From: Nothopassalora personata
Taxonomy: Eukaryota; Ascomycota; Dothideomycetes; Mycosphaerellales; Mycosphaerellaceae
NCBI GenBank assembly: GCA_033816765.1
Contig: CM066291.1
Span: 4,960,001 to 5,024,000 of the forward strand
Direction of reading: 5' to 3'
Length of the DNA: 64,000 nucleotides
A program made the translations under genes and the position numbers. This document shows positions 63,227-64,000 of the stretch, piece by piece. Each line of letters begins with the position of its first letter. Within the stretch, counting starts at the first letter, position 1. The notes beneath the pieces were generated by a model. The model searched no databases. It was not told the DNA's origin and saw only the letters and a program-made list of their open reading frames with translations.

Positions 63227-63522
63227 ATGAAGCTCTTCAGTCTCCTAGTCCCTAGCATTCCGGCCACTTCAGCCCTCTAGTGCGAGAACGGCTCACAAGG
63301 CGATGGCAGCTGCCTGGTCAACGGACAGCATCCTTACTGTGCACGTTCAGCAGCTCAATTTTGTCAGAGGTGACGTCCCCATTGGCGCAGTGTGCGACCG
63401 ATCCCACCGGTCAAGCGAAGATATACTCGAACCGGAGAGATGTGACAATTGGTTCTAAGGAGCGACATGGCGATTCTTGGTGTGGTCCTAACGACCAGTT
63501 TTCGCTCTTGTCCTGCGCATGA
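63227..63522 (+). pseudogene. Possible small secreted cysteine-rich protein, broken
   Basis: ATG 63227 opens a short hydrophobic leader (MKLFSLLVPSIPATSAL) that meets TAG at 63278. The same frame continues with CENGSQGDGSCLVNGQHPYC (four Cys, Gly-rich) to TGA at 63371. Another frame then reads to 63522 with Cys near its end. The pattern resembles a small secreted cysteine-rich protein with a CAG-to-TAG mutation and either an intron or a frameshift. No family is recognised, and a short intron removing the TAG is the alternative. Confidence 0.35.
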
Positions 63523-64000
63523 GCTGTGAAAATTCCCCAATGGCGCTGTTTTGGGGATCAGCTAAGTGCAGGATCGTCCGACTTCATGCCTCTTCACGAT
63601 ATGCACAAGAGAAGCATGGAGCTCTTGCAGACCTCTGGATTCTGCGCTACGTTGCATAATGCCATCTTATCCTGTCCTGTCCATATCATCGATCCTACTC
63701 AGTCTACTCTACGCTTCGAATGAGAGCCGTTGGACATGATGTGGCCATGAGGTTTCCTTGTTGGCTTCCAATCATACTAGCTTCCGGTATGGAAGCACTA
63801 TTTGCTCAACAAGAAGAAGTCGGAACGAACGTAGTCGAGGTCTCAGCAATTTTCAGTCAGGATCAAGCACAGCGTTGCCGTCGAGGCGAGAGGAGGAGCC
63901 AGCACAGACCGAAGGCACGTTACCGCATACTCAGTTCAGCTTCATTCCATGTGCAGAGAAAGGCTACTTTGTCGCTTCGATAGACGAGGCGTTCCCGCTG
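63523..64000. other. Unassigned right edge
   Basis: Short ORFs only (63526-63723, 63720-63983), with no recognised domain or signal. Confidence 0.4.

Overview
The window looks like a chromosome-end region of a filamentous ascomycete (Pezizomycotina, probably Dothideomycetes). It has TTAGGG telomere repeats, genes with 46-54 nt introns, Ty3/gypsy chromoviruses and LINEs, and long tracts degraded by repeat-induced point mutation (RIP). In those tracts CA/TG dinucleotides are nearly gone, CG is kept, and old reading frames are broken almost only by TAG/TAA, as expected from CAG, CAA and TGG codons. It also looks like a scaffold built from two contigs that may not belong together.

Layout. (1) 1-13,608: subtelomeric transposon graveyard. 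It holds a Tad1-like LINE reverse transcriptase on the minus strand, two related minus-strand gypsy elements (2,331-8,682 and 9,783-13,468), a solo LTR of another gypsy family, and a 762-bp LINE/SINE-like insertion with a 13-bp target duplication. (2) 13,609-13,792: (TTAGGG)n pointing right, a true right-hand chromosome end, followed by exactly 100 N. (3) 13,893-29,276 and 41,727-57,097: the arms of a nearly perfect 15.4-kb inverted repeat. Each arm carries, outside to inside, a GH76 endo-1,6-alpha-mannanase gene, an unrecognised conserved-looking gene, an AAA+ ATPase pseudogene whose first ORF contains a near-exact copy of the histone H3 tail, then RIP-degraded DNA with a DUF6589-type gene, a cysteine-motif ORF, a (TAC/GTA)n microsatellite and an unknown ORF. 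(4) 29,277-41,726: 12.4-kb spacer. An old gypsy element (chromodomain type) is split by a complete 7.15-kb chromovirus (LTRs 29,579-30,010 and 36,303-36,733, target duplication GATCG) and by a young, non-RIPped solo LTR (target duplication GCCGA). (5) 57,098-64,000: ordinary single-copy gene space with an F-box protein gene, a peroxisomal 4-coumarate-CoA-ligase-like gene, a tRNA-like remnant and a possible broken small secreted protein gene.

Interpretation. The two arms differ, as far as I could compare, by one homopolymer base, 12 bases of microsatellite and one SNP in an LTR. Arm homology stops at the inner end of a 348-bp LTR. That LTR has an intact target duplication (TTTAA) in the right arm but not in the left. 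This fits LTR-mediated rearrangement, or an assembler misjoin at a repeat. The left arm also begins immediately after the N gap behind a telomere, so an assembly artefact must be excluded before any biological claim. The most novel coding observation is the histone-H3-like MARTKQTARRSTGG segment in the ATPase pseudogene.
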